A stretch of DNA of 64,000 nt, taken from positions 496,001 to 560,000 of the forward strand of contig NZ_FUZZ01000003.1 of assembly GCF_900168065.1 (NCBI RefSeq). Reading direction: 5' to 3'. The first letter of the stretch is position 1, and each line of letters opens with the position of its first letter. Positions 18,397 to 28,035 of the stretch are shown here, piece by piece. Both the position numbers and the translations under genes were made by a program. This DNA comes from Chitinophaga ginsengisegetis (lineage in GTDB: Bacteria > Bacteroidota > Bacteroidia > Chitinophagales > Chitinophagaceae). The notes beneath the pieces were generated by a model. The model saw nothing but the letters and a program-made list of their open reading frames with translations. It was not told the origin of the DNA and did no database searches.

Positions 18397-19413
18397 CTAC
18401 TTCATAAAGTAAATGACTTTCGTAAGCCATTTGCTACTGTCCATTTCTTTGCCCGGACCAATCACATACATCTCTATAGTGGGTGGAATAATGGTCCTCC
18501 CTTTATCGGTTATAAAGTTTCTGATCGCCACGTGTGCGTTGACTACCTTGCTATGAGGCCCTACATAGTCGGCATACGCCGCCTGTGCCGCAGGGAGGGT
18601 AATGATTTCATATCCTGGTGCGGGTTTGCTTCCTTCCGGTACCGGTATGGCCGCTGCCATGTCTGTTTGCCCCTGCTTCCTGTCCCAGCTGAAGAAGATG
18701 CCGCAGGGCACGCCTGGCTGTAACCGGGCAGCGGAGGCCGCATTATAAATAGTCCGGAGGTTGGAACGGTAATAGTCGCTGATCTTGCTGATGGGGATGG
18801 TTTTTCGTACAGCCGCATACGTTGTTGCCGGGAAATTCATCTCTTTTACAGTCACGTCAATGCCATTGGGGGCATTTGGTCCTCTTACTTCTGCCTCTGC
18901 CATGCTTTTCAGGTTGTTGAGCCCCTGTTCAAAGTCCTTTTCCAGCGCACCTTTCATAAAAAGGGTCATTACATTCATGGGCCGGTCGTAATGCGTATCA
19001 AATCCCCAGGTCACCTTTGTTTTACCCGCTGCTTCCGACAAACGGAAAAACACATCCGACTCGGAGGCAAACGGAGTGATAAAAGTAAGCTTCTGGGTAA
19101 CCGACTTATAAGGGTCCATAGACAGGTGTTGCAGCTTTCCCTCCCCGATCTTGCTGCCTTTCCAGGAGTCAACCGCGCCAATAGAGCCATCTTCACCGGT
19201 AATAGTATACCTGGCGGTAGAGTCCATCTGTTTCCAGGTACTCCACTCGTTAAATTTCTCGAATTTCACAATATCATTCCATACAATCGTCGCGGGGGCA
19301 TTAATTTCCACCGAACGCTCCACATGCATAGTAGTGGGCGCAAAAAAGATCAGCACAATTGCAATGAACAGGATGATTCCTATGATCCAGGCGAGCGTTT
19401 TAAGTACTTTCAT
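18397..19413 (-). CDS. Membrane-anchored SRPBCC domain plus GyrI-like (AraC effector-binding) domain
   Basis: The 338-residue protein has an N-terminal membrane anchor (MKVLKTLAWIIGIILFIAIVLIFF), then an SRPBCC/polyketide-cyclase-like domain (HVERSVEINAPATIVWNDIVKFEKFNEWS) to about 180, then a GyrI-like small-molecule-binding domain from about 190 to the end. I use the ATG at 19413. The frame extends to a TTG at 19461, but that region looks like a promoter (TTG then TAttTTTA on the minus strand). Both domains bind hydrophobic ligands, so a ligand-sensing or carrier role is plausible but unproven. Confidence 0.82.
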   Translation of the reverse strand: MKVLKTLAWIIGIILFIAIVLIFFAPTTMHVERSVEINAPATIVWNDIVKFEKFNEWSTWKQMDSTARYTITGEDGSIGAVDSWKGSKIGEGKLQHLSMDPYKSVTQKLTFITPFASESDVFFRLSEAAGKTKVTWGFDTHYDRPMNVMTLFMKGALEKDFEQGLNNLKSMAEAEVRGPNAPNGIDVTVKEMNFPATTYAAVRKTIPISKISDYYRSNLRTIYNAASAARLQPGVPCGIFFSWDRKQGQTDMAAAIPVPEGSKPAPGYEIITLPAAQAAYADYVGPHSKVVNAHVAIRNFITDKGRTIIPPTIEMYVIGPGKEMDSSKWLTKVIYFMK

Positions 19414-19500
19414 GACTGTCGGGGGTTGATGATAATAAAAATACATCTTTTTATTGTTCAACCGACAGATGATGCTGGCAATCAGGCAGAAGAATGTTGA

Positions 19501-20004
19501 CTACTCTAGTTCTGGGTCACTTGATTTATTGTCTTGCTGGTAATGTTTATCCGCTTCTTTCGCTTTTTCAAAGTCGAGGATCACGGAATTAATACAGTAA
19601 CGGAGTCCGGTTGGTGGTGGACCATCGTCGAATACATGCCCCAGGTGGGATTTACAGCGGCCACACAATACTTCTGTCCTATGCATCCCATGACTGTTGT
19701 CCGGAGAATAGATAACACTGGTTTTGGTAAGTGGCTGAAAAAAACTGGGCCAGCCGCAGCTGCTTTCAAATTTGGCATCGGAAACAAATAGCGGATTTCC
19801 GCAGGCTGCACAGTAGTAGGTTCCGCTCTCGCTGCTATTCCAGTATTTTCCCGTAAAAGCCCACTCTGTTCCTTTTTCCCTGGCAATATGATATACGTCC
19901 GTTGGCAGTACTTTTCTCCATTCTTCGTCTGTCAGATTTACTTTAGCGGCATCTGTGTGGGAGTAAATCTCTCCCTTCTTTTTTCCATCTTCCATTGATT
20001 TCAT
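19501..20004 (-). CDS. msrB: Peptide-methionine (R)-S-oxide reductase
   Basis: The 167-residue enzyme reduces methionine-R-sulfoxide in proteins. Seen motifs are the zinc-binding pairs CAAC and CGRC, the SCGWPSFF segment, the HRTEVLCGRCKSHLGHVF block, and the catalytic Cys in RYCINS. Length fits single-domain MsrB. There is no signal peptide, so it is cytoplasmic. No msrA is adjacent. Confidence 0.96.
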   Translation of the reverse strand: MKSMEDGKKKGEIYSHTDAAKVNLTDEEWRKVLPTDVYHIAREKGTEWAFTGKYWNSSESGTYYCAACGNPLFVSDAKFESSCGWPSFFQPLTKTSVIYSPDNSHGMHRTEVLCGRCKSHLGHVFDDGPPPTGLRYCINSVILDFEKAKEADKHYQQDNKSSDPELE

Positions 20005-20321
20005 TTTTTCCCCATTTTTAGGGATAAGTATAGTTGGTGACCCTGATAGAGATAGTCAAAAATATCGGATTCCATAGGTACATATGTAAAGTTTTGATTC
20101 GTTAACTTCTCATTAACACTAGCATTGTGATTGTTGGGTCGTTGGCCGGTTCCTTTTTTTATCTCTACCTAAATTACGTATGAACAAGCATAATGGATTG
20201 TTATTTCCTGCAAATCAAGGGGGTAATTAACAAAACAGTTAGTTTTTTGTTTAAAACTGTCTGATAATCACCGGCCAGCAACTGCATATAAATTGTTAAC
20301 TTTACAGCAAAAGGCTAGTAA
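20005..20321. other. Intergenic region with divergent start signals for msrB and mutL
   Basis: These 317 AT-rich bases separate the divergent msrB and mutL genes. The right end holds TAACTTTA (20297-20304), a near match to the -7 box, 18 bases before the mutL GTG. I see no small ORF, hairpin or repeat that stands out. Confidence 0.5.
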
Positions 20322-22211
20322 GTGGCGGATATCATCAATTTATTACCAGACAATATAGCGAACCAGATAGCTGCAGGGGAAGTGATACAAAGACCGGCAT
20401 CAGCGGTAAAAGAATTACTGGAAAATGCAGTGGATGCAGGTGCTACCGATATTCAACTGATCATTAAAGATGCAGGAAAAGAGTTAGTGCAGGTAATTGA
20501 TAACGGCGGCGGTATGAGCGAAACAGATGCCCGGATGTGCTTTGAACGCCATGCTACCTCTAAAATACAATCCATAGAAGATCTCTTCCAGATCACTACA
20601 ATGGGATTCAGAGGTGAAGCGCTGGCTTCCATTGCCGCAGTTTCCCAGGTAGAACTCAAAACCCGCAAAAAAGGCGCAGAAGTAGGCACCTATGTGGAAA
20701 TTGACAACAGCTTCGTAAATAAACAGGAACCCTGTCAAACCGCTGAAGGAACCAGCATTGCCATGAAAAACCTGTTCTTCAATGTGCCCGCACGCAGAAA
20801 CTTCCTGAAAAGTAACGCCGCGGAAATGAGACACATCGTAGACGAGTTCATCCGCGTGGCCATGTCGTTCCCCCAACTGCAGTTCTCCCTGACAAATAAT
20901 AATCAACAGCTGTTCCACCTGGACAAAGGATCGCTTAAACAGCGCATCGTGGCCATCCTGGGACAACATTATAACGCCCGGCTCGTAAGCGTAAAGGAAA
21001 CTACCGACTACATGAATGTGTACGGATTTGTAGGAAAACCCGAAACCGCTAAAAAAACCAGGGGCGACCAGTTCTTCTTCGTCAATAACCGGTTTATCAA
21101 GAGCTCGTACCTGAACCATGCCGTGATGAACGCCTTTGCAGACATCATCCCGGCAGACAGCTTCCCGCTCTATGTACTGTTTATTGACGTAAACCCCGAA
21201 CATGTAGACATCAACGTACACCCTACCAAACAGGAGATCAAGTTCGATGATGAAAAACTCATGTATGCCTTCGTGCAGTCGGCCGTAAAACACTCCCTGG
21301 CCCAGTTCAGCATCACTGCTACACTGGATTTCGACCTGGACCCAAGCATTCAGGCACTGGATGCGGTAAGCAAACCCTTCACCGCCCAGCAGCAGAATGA
21401 ATCAACCCAGAGTCCCCTGTATAAATCATTTACACAGGCCAACCAGGCGCACATGATCGATAAAAGCAGCAACAGCAGCAACCTGAAGCACTGGAAAGAT
21501 CTGTACGAAACCAACAGCAACAACGAAAGCACTTATACCATCGCCCCGGAGCCGGAAACACGCCCGGCCGTGACTTACGAAAGTCAGCCGCACGCCACCG
21601 CCTCCGTGATCGATGAACGCTGGCAGGATACCGCCACCGACCAGAAAGTACCGGTACAGGTACACCAGCAATATATCCTGTCGCAGATTAAGTCAGGATT
21701 TATATTGATTGACCAGCAGGCTGCCCATGAAAGGATCCTCTATGAACGCTACCAGCGTGCCTTACAGGAAGCCCCCATGGCCACCCAGCAAAGCCTGTTC
21801 CCGCAAACCCTGCAGCTGCCCCCGGCAGATGCAGCCCTGGTCAGCGAAATGCTCGGCGACCTGCAAACACTGGGCTACGACCTGGAACCGTTTGGCAACA
21901 ATACCTTCATCGTTCGCGGTACCCCCGCCGACATTCAGAATGGTAACGACCATGCCACCATCCAGAACCTGCTGGAGCAATTCAAAAACTTCAGCCACGA
22001 ACTGAAAGTAAATAACCGCGAGCAACTAATCCGCTCAATGGCACGTAATAACGCCATACCGGCCGGCAAAATACTGGCTGCCCGCGAAATGCAGAATATT
22101 ATCGATGAACTCTTCGCCTGCAGCATGCCCAATGTAGCACCCGGCGGTAAGTTCACGTTTATATCATTCAAACTCACAGACCTCGCCCGTATGTTTGAAC
22201 GGGGGAATTGA
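20322..22211 (+). CDS. mutL: DNA mismatch repair protein MutL
   Basis: The 629-residue protein starts at GTG with the conserved LLPDNIANQIAAGEVIQRPASAVKELLENAVDAGAT. GHKL ATPase motifs follow: ENAVDAG (34-40), DNGGGM (60-65) and TMGFRGEALASI. The N-terminal half ends near 330, followed by a Gln/Ser/Asn-rich linker (about 345-440) and the C-terminal dimerisation domain. The endonuclease-type motif reads D464-Q-Q-A-x2-E470-x4-E475, with Gln in place of the usual His. The CPHGRP zinc motif is replaced by a sequence around C600 (CSMPNVAPGG). MutL couples MutS mismatch recognition to strand removal. Confidence 0.96.
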   Translation: MADIINLLPDNIANQIAAGEVIQRPASAVKELLENAVDAGATDIQLIIKDAGKELVQVIDNGGGMSETDARMCFERHATSKIQSIEDLFQITTMGFRGEALASIAAVSQVELKTRKKGAEVGTYVEIDNSFVNKQEPCQTAEGTSIAMKNLFFNVPARRNFLKSNAAEMRHIVDEFIRVAMSFPQLQFSLTNNNQQLFHLDKGSLKQRIVAILGQHYNARLVSVKETTDYMNVYGFVGKPETAKKTRGDQFFFVNNRFIKSSYLNHAVMNAFADIIPADSFPLYVLFIDVNPEHVDINVHPTKQEIKFDDEKLMYAFVQSAVKHSLAQFSITATLDFDLDPSIQALDAVSKPFTAQQQNESTQSPLYKSFTQANQAHMIDKSSNSSNLKHWKDLYETNSNNESTYTIAPEPETRPAVTYESQPHATASVIDERWQDTATDQKVPVQVHQQYILSQIKSGFILIDQQAAHERILYERYQRALQEAPMATQQSLFPQTLQLPPADAALVSEMLGDLQTLGYDLEPFGNNTFIVRGTPADIQNGNDHATIQNLLEQFKNFSHELKVNNREQLIRSMARNNAIPAGKILAAREMQNIIDELFACSMPNVAPGGKFTFISFKLTDLARMFERGN

Positions 22212-22229
22212 TTTTCAGGATGTTAAGAC

Positions 22230-22273
22230 GTCCGGGGAGATAAAGCAGGCACGCCTCCTTCTTCTCCCCGGAC
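22230..22273 (+). terminator. Terminator after mutL
   Basis: An 11-bp perfect stem (22230-22240 with 22263-22273, GTCCGGGGAGA and its complement) encloses a 22-base loop and begins 18 bases after the mutL stop. It is followed by CTTTAAA rather than a long T-run. The rest of the gap to 22448 shows no other feature. Confidence 0.6.
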
Positions 22274-22448
22274 CTTTAAACAACGGCTCAACCTCCATAA
22301 CGCCGCCCTTTCAATAGCCTCCAAACCCTTTACAGTAAAGGCTTTCCAGATCAAGTCCACATCACCTCCACCATCACTCCGCGTTTAGTCCATGTGTAAT
22401 GCAGGTCCTATCTATGTGCAAGGCCACTGCTAAGGCTGTCCTATACCA

Positions 22449-23915
22449 TTATTCCGCTACAAGAATGGCTTCAATCTGCCCGTACAATTGCAGGAACATC
22501 TTATACTTTTTACGATACGCTTCAAATTTGGCGGCATCCGGCGTAAATACCGTTTGCGTGGGTTCCGGGGCTCTCTGCGGCCATCCAAGCACTTCAGCGG
22601 CCAACAGGATCGCACCGAGTGCGGAAGCGTCGCTTTCCTGCTGCAGGTGCATTTCCTGGCCAAAGATGTCTGCCAGCAACTGAATCCACCCCGGCGCATT
22701 GGTAAACCCTCCACTCACAGAGATTTTCCGCACCGGCCCGGCCGTTTCCTCCAGGGCCTCTTTGATACTCAGCAATGCAAAACAGATCCCTTCCAGCACG
22801 GCCCGGGTGAAATGCGCCGGCGTATGCTGGGGCTGAATGCCTATAAAGGCGGCAGTGGCATGACTGTTCCACACCGGCGCCCTTTCCCCCAGCAGGTAAG
22901 GCAAACAAAGGAGCTTGCCCGGGTCCGTGACCAATGCTTCTCCCACCAGGTCGTTAAGGCTACTCAGAGGCTGCCGCAGGAAATCCCTCACCAGCCATTG
23001 CAGCACCACGCCTCCATTATTGGAGGCGCCACCGGTAATATAGATATCATCCGTTAAGAGATACGTGAACAACCGGCCACGGGCATCAGTGAGTGGTTGG
23101 GCGCCCGCCATTCTTACCGCGCCGCTGGTGCCAATGGTAAGCGTGGCATGCCCTGCGTCCAGCGCGCCGCTGCCCAGTTGGGCCAGGCAGCCATCGCTGC
23201 CCCCTATCACAAACGGCGTATCGGCCGGGATGCCCAGTGTGGCCGCCATATCAGGGGATAGCCCGCTAACCACATAATTGGCCGGCACGGGCTGAGGCAG
23301 CTGCGCAGCGGTAATACCCGCCACACTTAAAGCCGTTTCGTTCCATTGAAGCGTATGGATATCAAACAGGCCCGTGGCCGAGGCAATAGAGTGATCTGTT
23401 ATCCAGCGTCCGAAGAAATGATGAAAGATGTATTCCTTGATGCCCGGGAATATCGCTGCAGCGGCAAATACAGCCGGTTGCCGCTCCCGCAGCCACATGA
23501 TTTTGCACAGGGGCGACATGGCGTGCACCGGGGTCCCGGTTTGCCGGTAAATTTGCCTGCCCTCCGGGGTATCGCGTAACGCCAGCGCATTGGGTTCACT
23601 CCGGTTATCGGCCCAGATGATCAGCGGCGTAAGCGCCGTCCCATCGGGACCCACAGCCATCATACTGTGCATGGCGCTGCTAAAGGAAATGGCCGCCGGG
23701 GCGCCCCCAGCCTGGGCCACCACCTCCCGGATACCGGCTATCACCGCTTCCAGGATCACCTCCGGCTTTTGCTCGCTGTATCCCGGTTGCGGGTGACTGG
23801 TAGCATATGCCTGCTGAAACACCGCCAGAATTTTTCCGTCCATTCCTTGCACAATCGATTTTGTACTGCTGGTGCCTATATCTACACCAATAATATACGC
23901 TGTATGATCACTCAT
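22449..23915 (-). CDS. FGGY family carbohydrate kinase, gluconokinase type
   Basis: The 488-residue kinase has the FGGY ATPase fold: GVDIGTSSTKSIV near the start, SSAMHSMMAV (gluconokinase-like), GGSDGCLAQLGSG, and ISVSGGFTNAPGWIQLLADIFGQEM near the end. It phosphorylates a sugar or sugar acid with ATP in the cytoplasm; the MHSMM segment and overall pattern favour D-gluconate. It is divergent from a GMC flavoprotein operon, which fits a system that oxidises sugars outside the cytoplasm and then phosphorylates the acid product. Xylulose or another substrate cannot be excluded. Confidence 0.82.
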   Translation of the reverse strand: MSDHTAYIIGVDIGTSSTKSIVQGMDGKILAVFQQAYATSHPQPGYSEQKPEVILEAVIAGIREVVAQAGGAPAAISFSSAMHSMMAVGPDGTALTPLIIWADNRSEPNALALRDTPEGRQIYRQTGTPVHAMSPLCKIMWLRERQPAVFAAAAIFPGIKEYIFHHFFGRWITDHSIASATGLFDIHTLQWNETALSVAGITAAQLPQPVPANYVVSGLSPDMAATLGIPADTPFVIGGSDGCLAQLGSGALDAGHATLTIGTSGAVRMAGAQPLTDARGRLFTYLLTDDIYITGGASNNGGVVLQWLVRDFLRQPLSSLNDLVGEALVTDPGKLLCLPYLLGERAPVWNSHATAAFIGIQPQHTPAHFTRAVLEGICFALLSIKEALEETAGPVRKISVSGGFTNAPGWIQLLADIFGQEMHLQQESDASALGAILLAAEVLGWPQRAPEPTQTVFTPDAAKFEAYRKKYKMFLQLYGQIEAILVAE

Positions 23916-23996
23916 AAAAAAAACCGTTCTTTTTCCGCATTTAATTTATAGATTTAAAACCGGTGTTCTTCTAAAAAGTCTAAAATATCCACGCAA

Positions 23997-25736
23997 ATGG
24001 CTTTCGAAATCAAAAAACAGGGGAAGGTTTATGACGTTTGTATTGTTGGTTCCGGCGCCGGAGGGGGCATGGCTGCAAAAATCCTATCGGATGCCGGCCT
24101 CAAAGTAGCCCTCCTGGAAGCAGGTCCTAAATACGACCCCGCCGACCCCGAGCAGGCAACACAGCTGAAATGGTCATATGAATCGCCCAGAAGAGGCGCC
24201 AGCACCACCCGCCCTTTCGGTGACTTCGACGCATCCTACGGCGGATGGGAAATCAACGGTGAACCTTACACGAAAAAAAACGGAACTGAATTCGACTGGT
24301 TCCGCTCCCGCATGTTAGGGGGCAGAACTAACCACTGGGGCCGCATTTCACTGCGCTTTGGCCCACGCGACTTCAAACACAAAAGTTATGATGGCCTCGG
24401 CGACGACTGGCCCATCACCTACGATGAGGTAGCACCCTTCTACGACCGGGTAGATAAGATGGTCGGCGTATTCGGCACCAAAGAAAACCTGCCCAACGAA
24501 CCGGATGGCTTCTTCCTCCCGCCGCCCAAACCCAGGCTACATGAGCTGATGGTGAAGAAAGCAGGCGATCGTTTAGGCATCCCCGTTATCCCGGCGCGCC
24601 TCTCCATATTAACCCGCTCAGTAAATAAAGACCGCAGCCCATGCTTCTATTGCAGCCAGTGTAACCGCGGCTGTACCGTGTATGGCGACTTCTCCGCCTC
24701 TTCTGTGCTGGTGAAACCAGCCATGAAAAGCGGACATGTGGACCTCTACACCAACGCAATGGTGCGGGAAGTATTAACAGACGGCAACGGCAAAGCCACC
24801 GGCGTAGCTTACGTAGATAAAACAGACCTGCAGGAATATTCCGTGAACGCACGGGTAGTAGTGCTGGCCGCCAGCGCATGCGAATCGGCCCGTTTGCTGC
24901 TGAACTCAAAATCAGCCAAACATCCGAACGGACTCGCCAACTCCAGCGGTGTAGTGGGTAAATACCTGCACGATTCTACCGGCTCCTCCCGCGGAGGTTT
25001 CCTCCCCCAGCTGATGGACCGCAAAAGATATAATGAAGATGGCGTAGGCGGCATGCACATGTATGTTCCCTGGTGGGGCGATAACAAGAAACTGGACTTT
25101 GCACGCGGCTACCACATTGAATTTGGCGGTGGCATGCACATGCCCGGTTATGGTTTCGGCTTTGGTATGGAAAATATGAACGGCCGGGTTCCTGGTCGTG
25201 ATGGCCAAACCAAAGCTGCCGGCGGCTACGGCGCTTCACTGAAAGATGACTACCGCCGCTTTTACGGCTCCCAGATCGGCTTTGCCGGCAGGGGCGAATG
25301 TATTGCGCGGGAAGATAATTACTGTGAAATAGATCCGAACGTAGTAGATAAGTTCGGAATTCCTGTTCTGCGCTTCAACTACACCTGGAGCGATCATGAA
25401 ATCAAACAGGCCAAACACATGCAGGACACGTTTGAACAAATCATTCATGAAATGGGCGGCATTGCCTTTGGCACCAAACCGGGAGCCGATACCAAATACG
25501 GACTGGAAAATCCGGGCCGCATTATTCATGAAGTAGGTACCACCCGCATGGGCGACGATCCTAATAAATCCGTGCTGAATAAATTTAACCAGGCACACGA
25601 AGTAAAAAATCTCTTCGTGGTAGATGGTGGCGCGTTTGTGTCGCAGGCAGATAAAAATCCTACCTGGACCATACTGGCACTGTCTATGCGGGCATCCGAA
25701 TATATCGTGGATCAATTGAAGAAACAGAATCTCTAA
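23997..25736 (+). CDS. GMC family oxidoreductase, catalytic subunit of a membrane sugar/glycoside dehydrogenase
   Basis: The 579-residue flavoprotein has the FAD motif GSGAGGG (18-24), the GGRTNHWG block (109-116), and a cysteine cluster C216-x2-C219-x2-C222-x3-C226 as in the Fe-S-binding FAD-glucose and fructose dehydrogenases. The C-terminal GTTRMGDDP and NPTWTI segments carry the catalytic His/Asn pair region. It lacks its own signal peptide. The next gene, 18 bases downstream, encodes a gluconate-2-dehydrogenase-subunit-3-like protein with an export signal, so hitchhiker Tat export is likely. Known relatives include glucoside 3-dehydrogenases and gluconate 2-dehydrogenases. Confidence 0.88.
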   Translation: MAFEIKKQGKVYDVCIVGSGAGGGMAAKILSDAGLKVALLEAGPKYDPADPEQATQLKWSYESPRRGASTTRPFGDFDASYGGWEINGEPYTKKNGTEFDWFRSRMLGGRTNHWGRISLRFGPRDFKHKSYDGLGDDWPITYDEVAPFYDRVDKMVGVFGTKENLPNEPDGFFLPPPKPRLHELMVKKAGDRLGIPVIPARLSILTRSVNKDRSPCFYCSQCNRGCTVYGDFSASSVLVKPAMKSGHVDLYTNAMVREVLTDGNGKATGVAYVDKTDLQEYSVNARVVVLAASACESARLLLNSKSAKHPNGLANSSGVVGKYLHDSTGSSRGGFLPQLMDRKRYNEDGVGGMHMYVPWWGDNKKLDFARGYHIEFGGGMHMPGYGFGFGMENMNGRVPGRDGQTKAAGGYGASLKDDYRRFYGSQIGFAGRGECIAREDNYCEIDPNVVDKFGIPVLRFNYTWSDHEIKQAKHMQDTFEQIIHEMGGIAFGTKPGADTKYGLENPGRIIHEVGTTRMGDDPNKSVLNKFNQAHEVKNLFVVDGGAFVSQADKNPTWTILALSMRASEYIVDQLKKQNL

Positions 25737-25754
25737 TCTTTTTAAGTTTTTTTC

Positions 25755-26450
25755 ATGGATAGAAGAGAATCACTCAAAGCGCTTGCACTGGGAACGTTAT
25801 CAGTTGGTACCATTTTATCTGCCACTGGTTGTGAAGATAAAAAAACAACGGCCGATAAAAATGATCATCCTAATGTGAAAACAGCCGGCTATGGCCGTAC
25901 TCCGGATGAAGTGTCGCGGGATAAAAAGCTGATGGAGGAAAAGTTTTTCACAGACGCTGAAATGAAAACCATCACCATACTGGCGGATATCATTATCCCG
26001 GCAGATGAACATTCCGGCAGCGCCTCCGATGCAAAGGTGCCGGAGTTTATAGAATTCATTGTAAAAGATATACCGGAACACCAGTTGCCTATGCGGGGCG
26101 GATTACGCTGGCTGGATATGCAATGTGCCAAACGGTATAATAAATCTTTTGCAGAAAGCACTGCAGAACAACGTATCGCAGTGGTAGACCTGGTAGCTTA
26201 TCCGGGAAAAGCATCTCCGGAAAACAGCCAGGGTGTGGCCTTCTTTAACCGGATGCGTAATCTCACTGCCACAGGATTTTTCACCAGTAAAATGGGCATC
26301 AAGGACCTCAACTACATCGGTAATACGCCCAACGAATGGGATGGCGTACCTGCAGATGTATTGAAGCAGTACGGCTATGCCTATGATGAAAAAACATTGG
26401 CTACCTGTTTGAAAATCGAAGACAGGGGCAAGCTGATGACCTGGGAATAA
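25755..26450 (+). CDS. Gluconate 2-dehydrogenase subunit 3 family protein
   Basis: The 231-residue protein begins MDRRESLKALALGTLSVGTILSATGC, combining a twin-arginine-like motif with a lipobox Cys at about 26. The core ITILADIIIPADEHSGSASDAKVPEFIEFIV is diagnostic of the family. Such small subunits escort the GMC flavoprotein across the membrane and hold it there. Its position 18 bases after the flavoprotein gene supports this pairing. A heme cytochrome c partner, normal for such complexes, is not encoded nearby. Confidence 0.9.
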   Translation: MDRRESLKALALGTLSVGTILSATGCEDKKTTADKNDHPNVKTAGYGRTPDEVSRDKKLMEEKFFTDAEMKTITILADIIIPADEHSGSASDAKVPEFIEFIVKDIPEHQLPMRGGLRWLDMQCAKRYNKSFAESTAEQRIAVVDLVAYPGKASPENSQGVAFFNRMRNLTATGFFTSKMGIKDLNYIGNTPNEWDGVPADVLKQYGYAYDEKTLATCLKIEDRGKLMTWE

Positions 26451-26498
26451 CGACTTAACTTGCTATTTCATAATTTAAATCCAGAAAACTTCACATCA

Positions 26499-27953
26499 AT
26501 GATTCCAGAAAAAAAGAATGAGGGAGAAAACGGTGTTTCCCGCAGATCATTCCTGAGAAACGGTGCGCTCGCCGCCGCCGGTTTCATGATAGTTCCACGT
26601 CATGTATTAGGCAGAGGCTATGTAGCGCCAAGCGATCGCCTGCGCGTAGCAGGTATCGGTGTAGGCGGTAAAGGCTTCAGCGATATATCTGAATTTGCTA
26701 AAGGCCCGGCTGATATTACTTTCCTGTGTGATGTGGACAAACGTCGTGCAGCCGAAGCCGTGAAGAAATTCCCTAAGGCGAAGTTCTATACTGATTTCCG
26801 GGAAATGTTTGACAAGGAACACAAAAACTTCGACGCCGTTTCCGTATCCACTCCGGATCACACACACGCCGTAGCAACAATGGGCGCTATGCAGCTGAAG
26901 AAGGATGTATATGTGCAGAAACCATTAACCCACGACATCTACGAAGCACGTATGCTTACGCAGGGCGCCAACAAATACAAGGTAGTAAGCCAGATGGGTA
27001 ACCAGGGCTCTTCCGGTGATGGCGTTCGTCAGCTGATGGAATGGTACAATGCCGGTCTTGTTGGAGATGTACACACCATCTACTGCTGGACAGATCGTCC
27101 GGTATGGCCACAGGGCGTTCCCTGGCCAACCAACCGCGAGGAAGTACCCGCAGAACTGAACTGGGACCTGTGGTTAGGTACCGCTCCTAAAAAAGATTAC
27201 GTAGGCAACCTGGTACCATTCAACTGGCGCGGCTGGTGGGATTACGGTACCGGCGCCATCGGCGATATGGGCTGTCATATTATTGAACCTCCTTTCCGTG
27301 TACTGGGCCTGGGCTACCCTACTTCTGTAGAGTGCAGCGTTGGTAGCGTATACGTAGGAGAATTCACCCGCGGATATTTCCCGGAAAGCTGCCCTCCTTC
27401 TTCCCATGTAATTATGAAATTCCCTGGAAAGAATGGTAAAGAAGTAACCCTTCACTGGATGGACGGTGGTATTCAACCGGAACGTCCGGAAGAACTGGGT
27501 CCTAACGAAACAATGGGTGACGGTGGTAACGGCGCCCTGTTTATCGGTGATAAAGGCAAAATGATGTGCGGTACTTACGGTATGTATCCTAAGTTGCTGC
27601 CTACTTCCCGCACTACGGAAGCGAATGTGCCGCAAACTATTGCACGTGTACCGGAAGGTCACTACGTACAGTGGGTGAACGCGGCTATCGCCGGTTACGG
27701 CAGCAAACAACAGAAAGCGCTCAGCTCTCCGTTCGATATTGCCGGTCCGCTTACTGAAACCATCCTGATGGCTAACCTGGCTATCCGTAGCTTTGATATC
27801 CGTAAGGAGAAAGCAAATGGTAAAGGCTTTGATTATCCGGGCCGTTATATCAAGCTGCTGTGGGATGGTAACAATATGAAGATTACCAACTTCGACGAAG
27901 CCAACCAGTTTGTGAAACGCACTTACCGCGATGGCTGGTCACTGGGTGTATAA
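26499..27953 (+). CDS. Secreted Gfo/Idh/MocA family oxidoreductase
   Basis: The 484-residue protein starts at the ATG at 26499; the frame extends to a TTG at 26460 but the Tat signal fits the ATG. The signal reads SRRSFLRNGALAAAGFMI. The Rossmann NAD(P)-binding region follows (LRVAGIGVGGKGFSD), then the VQKPLTHD motif with the catalytic Lys of EKP-type sites, and the C-terminal GFO domain with a WWDYGTGAIGDMGCHI segment. Exported members keep a tightly bound nucleotide and act on sugars. It is the third gene of the GMC operon (48 bases after subunit 3). Confidence 0.9.
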   Translation: MIPEKKNEGENGVSRRSFLRNGALAAAGFMIVPRHVLGRGYVAPSDRLRVAGIGVGGKGFSDISEFAKGPADITFLCDVDKRRAAEAVKKFPKAKFYTDFREMFDKEHKNFDAVSVSTPDHTHAVATMGAMQLKKDVYVQKPLTHDIYEARMLTQGANKYKVVSQMGNQGSSGDGVRQLMEWYNAGLVGDVHTIYCWTDRPVWPQGVPWPTNREEVPAELNWDLWLGTAPKKDYVGNLVPFNWRGWWDYGTGAIGDMGCHIIEPPFRVLGLGYPTSVECSVGSVYVGEFTRGYFPESCPPSSHVIMKFPGKNGKEVTLHWMDGGIQPERPEELGPNETMGDGGNGALFIGDKGKMMCGTYGMYPKLLPTSRTTEANVPQTIARVPEGHYVQWVNAAIAGYGSKQQKALSSPFDIAGPLTETILMANLAIRSFDIRKEKANGKGFDYPGRYIKLLWDGNNMKITNFDEANQFVKRTYRDGWSLGV

Positions 27954-27970
27954 ATGATTATACCTGTTAT

Positions 27971-28011
27971 AAAAAGAAATGCCGCGACGATCTCGCGGCA
28001 TTTTCTTTTTA
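27971..28011. terminator. Bidirectional terminator between the Gfo/Idh and SusD genes
   Basis: AAAAAGAAATGCCGCGA (27971-27987) pairs with the arm at 27993-28010 with one extra T bulged. The loop is short (CGATC). A/T tracts on both sides fit termination on both strands between convergent genes. Confidence 0.85.
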
Positions 28012-28035
28012 TGAAAAGCTAGTACATGAATACTG

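Noticed and set aside
20484-21293. Long antisense frame (269 codons) inside mutL
   Set aside because: mutL motifs on the sense strand are unambiguous; the antisense frame shows no recognisable domain.
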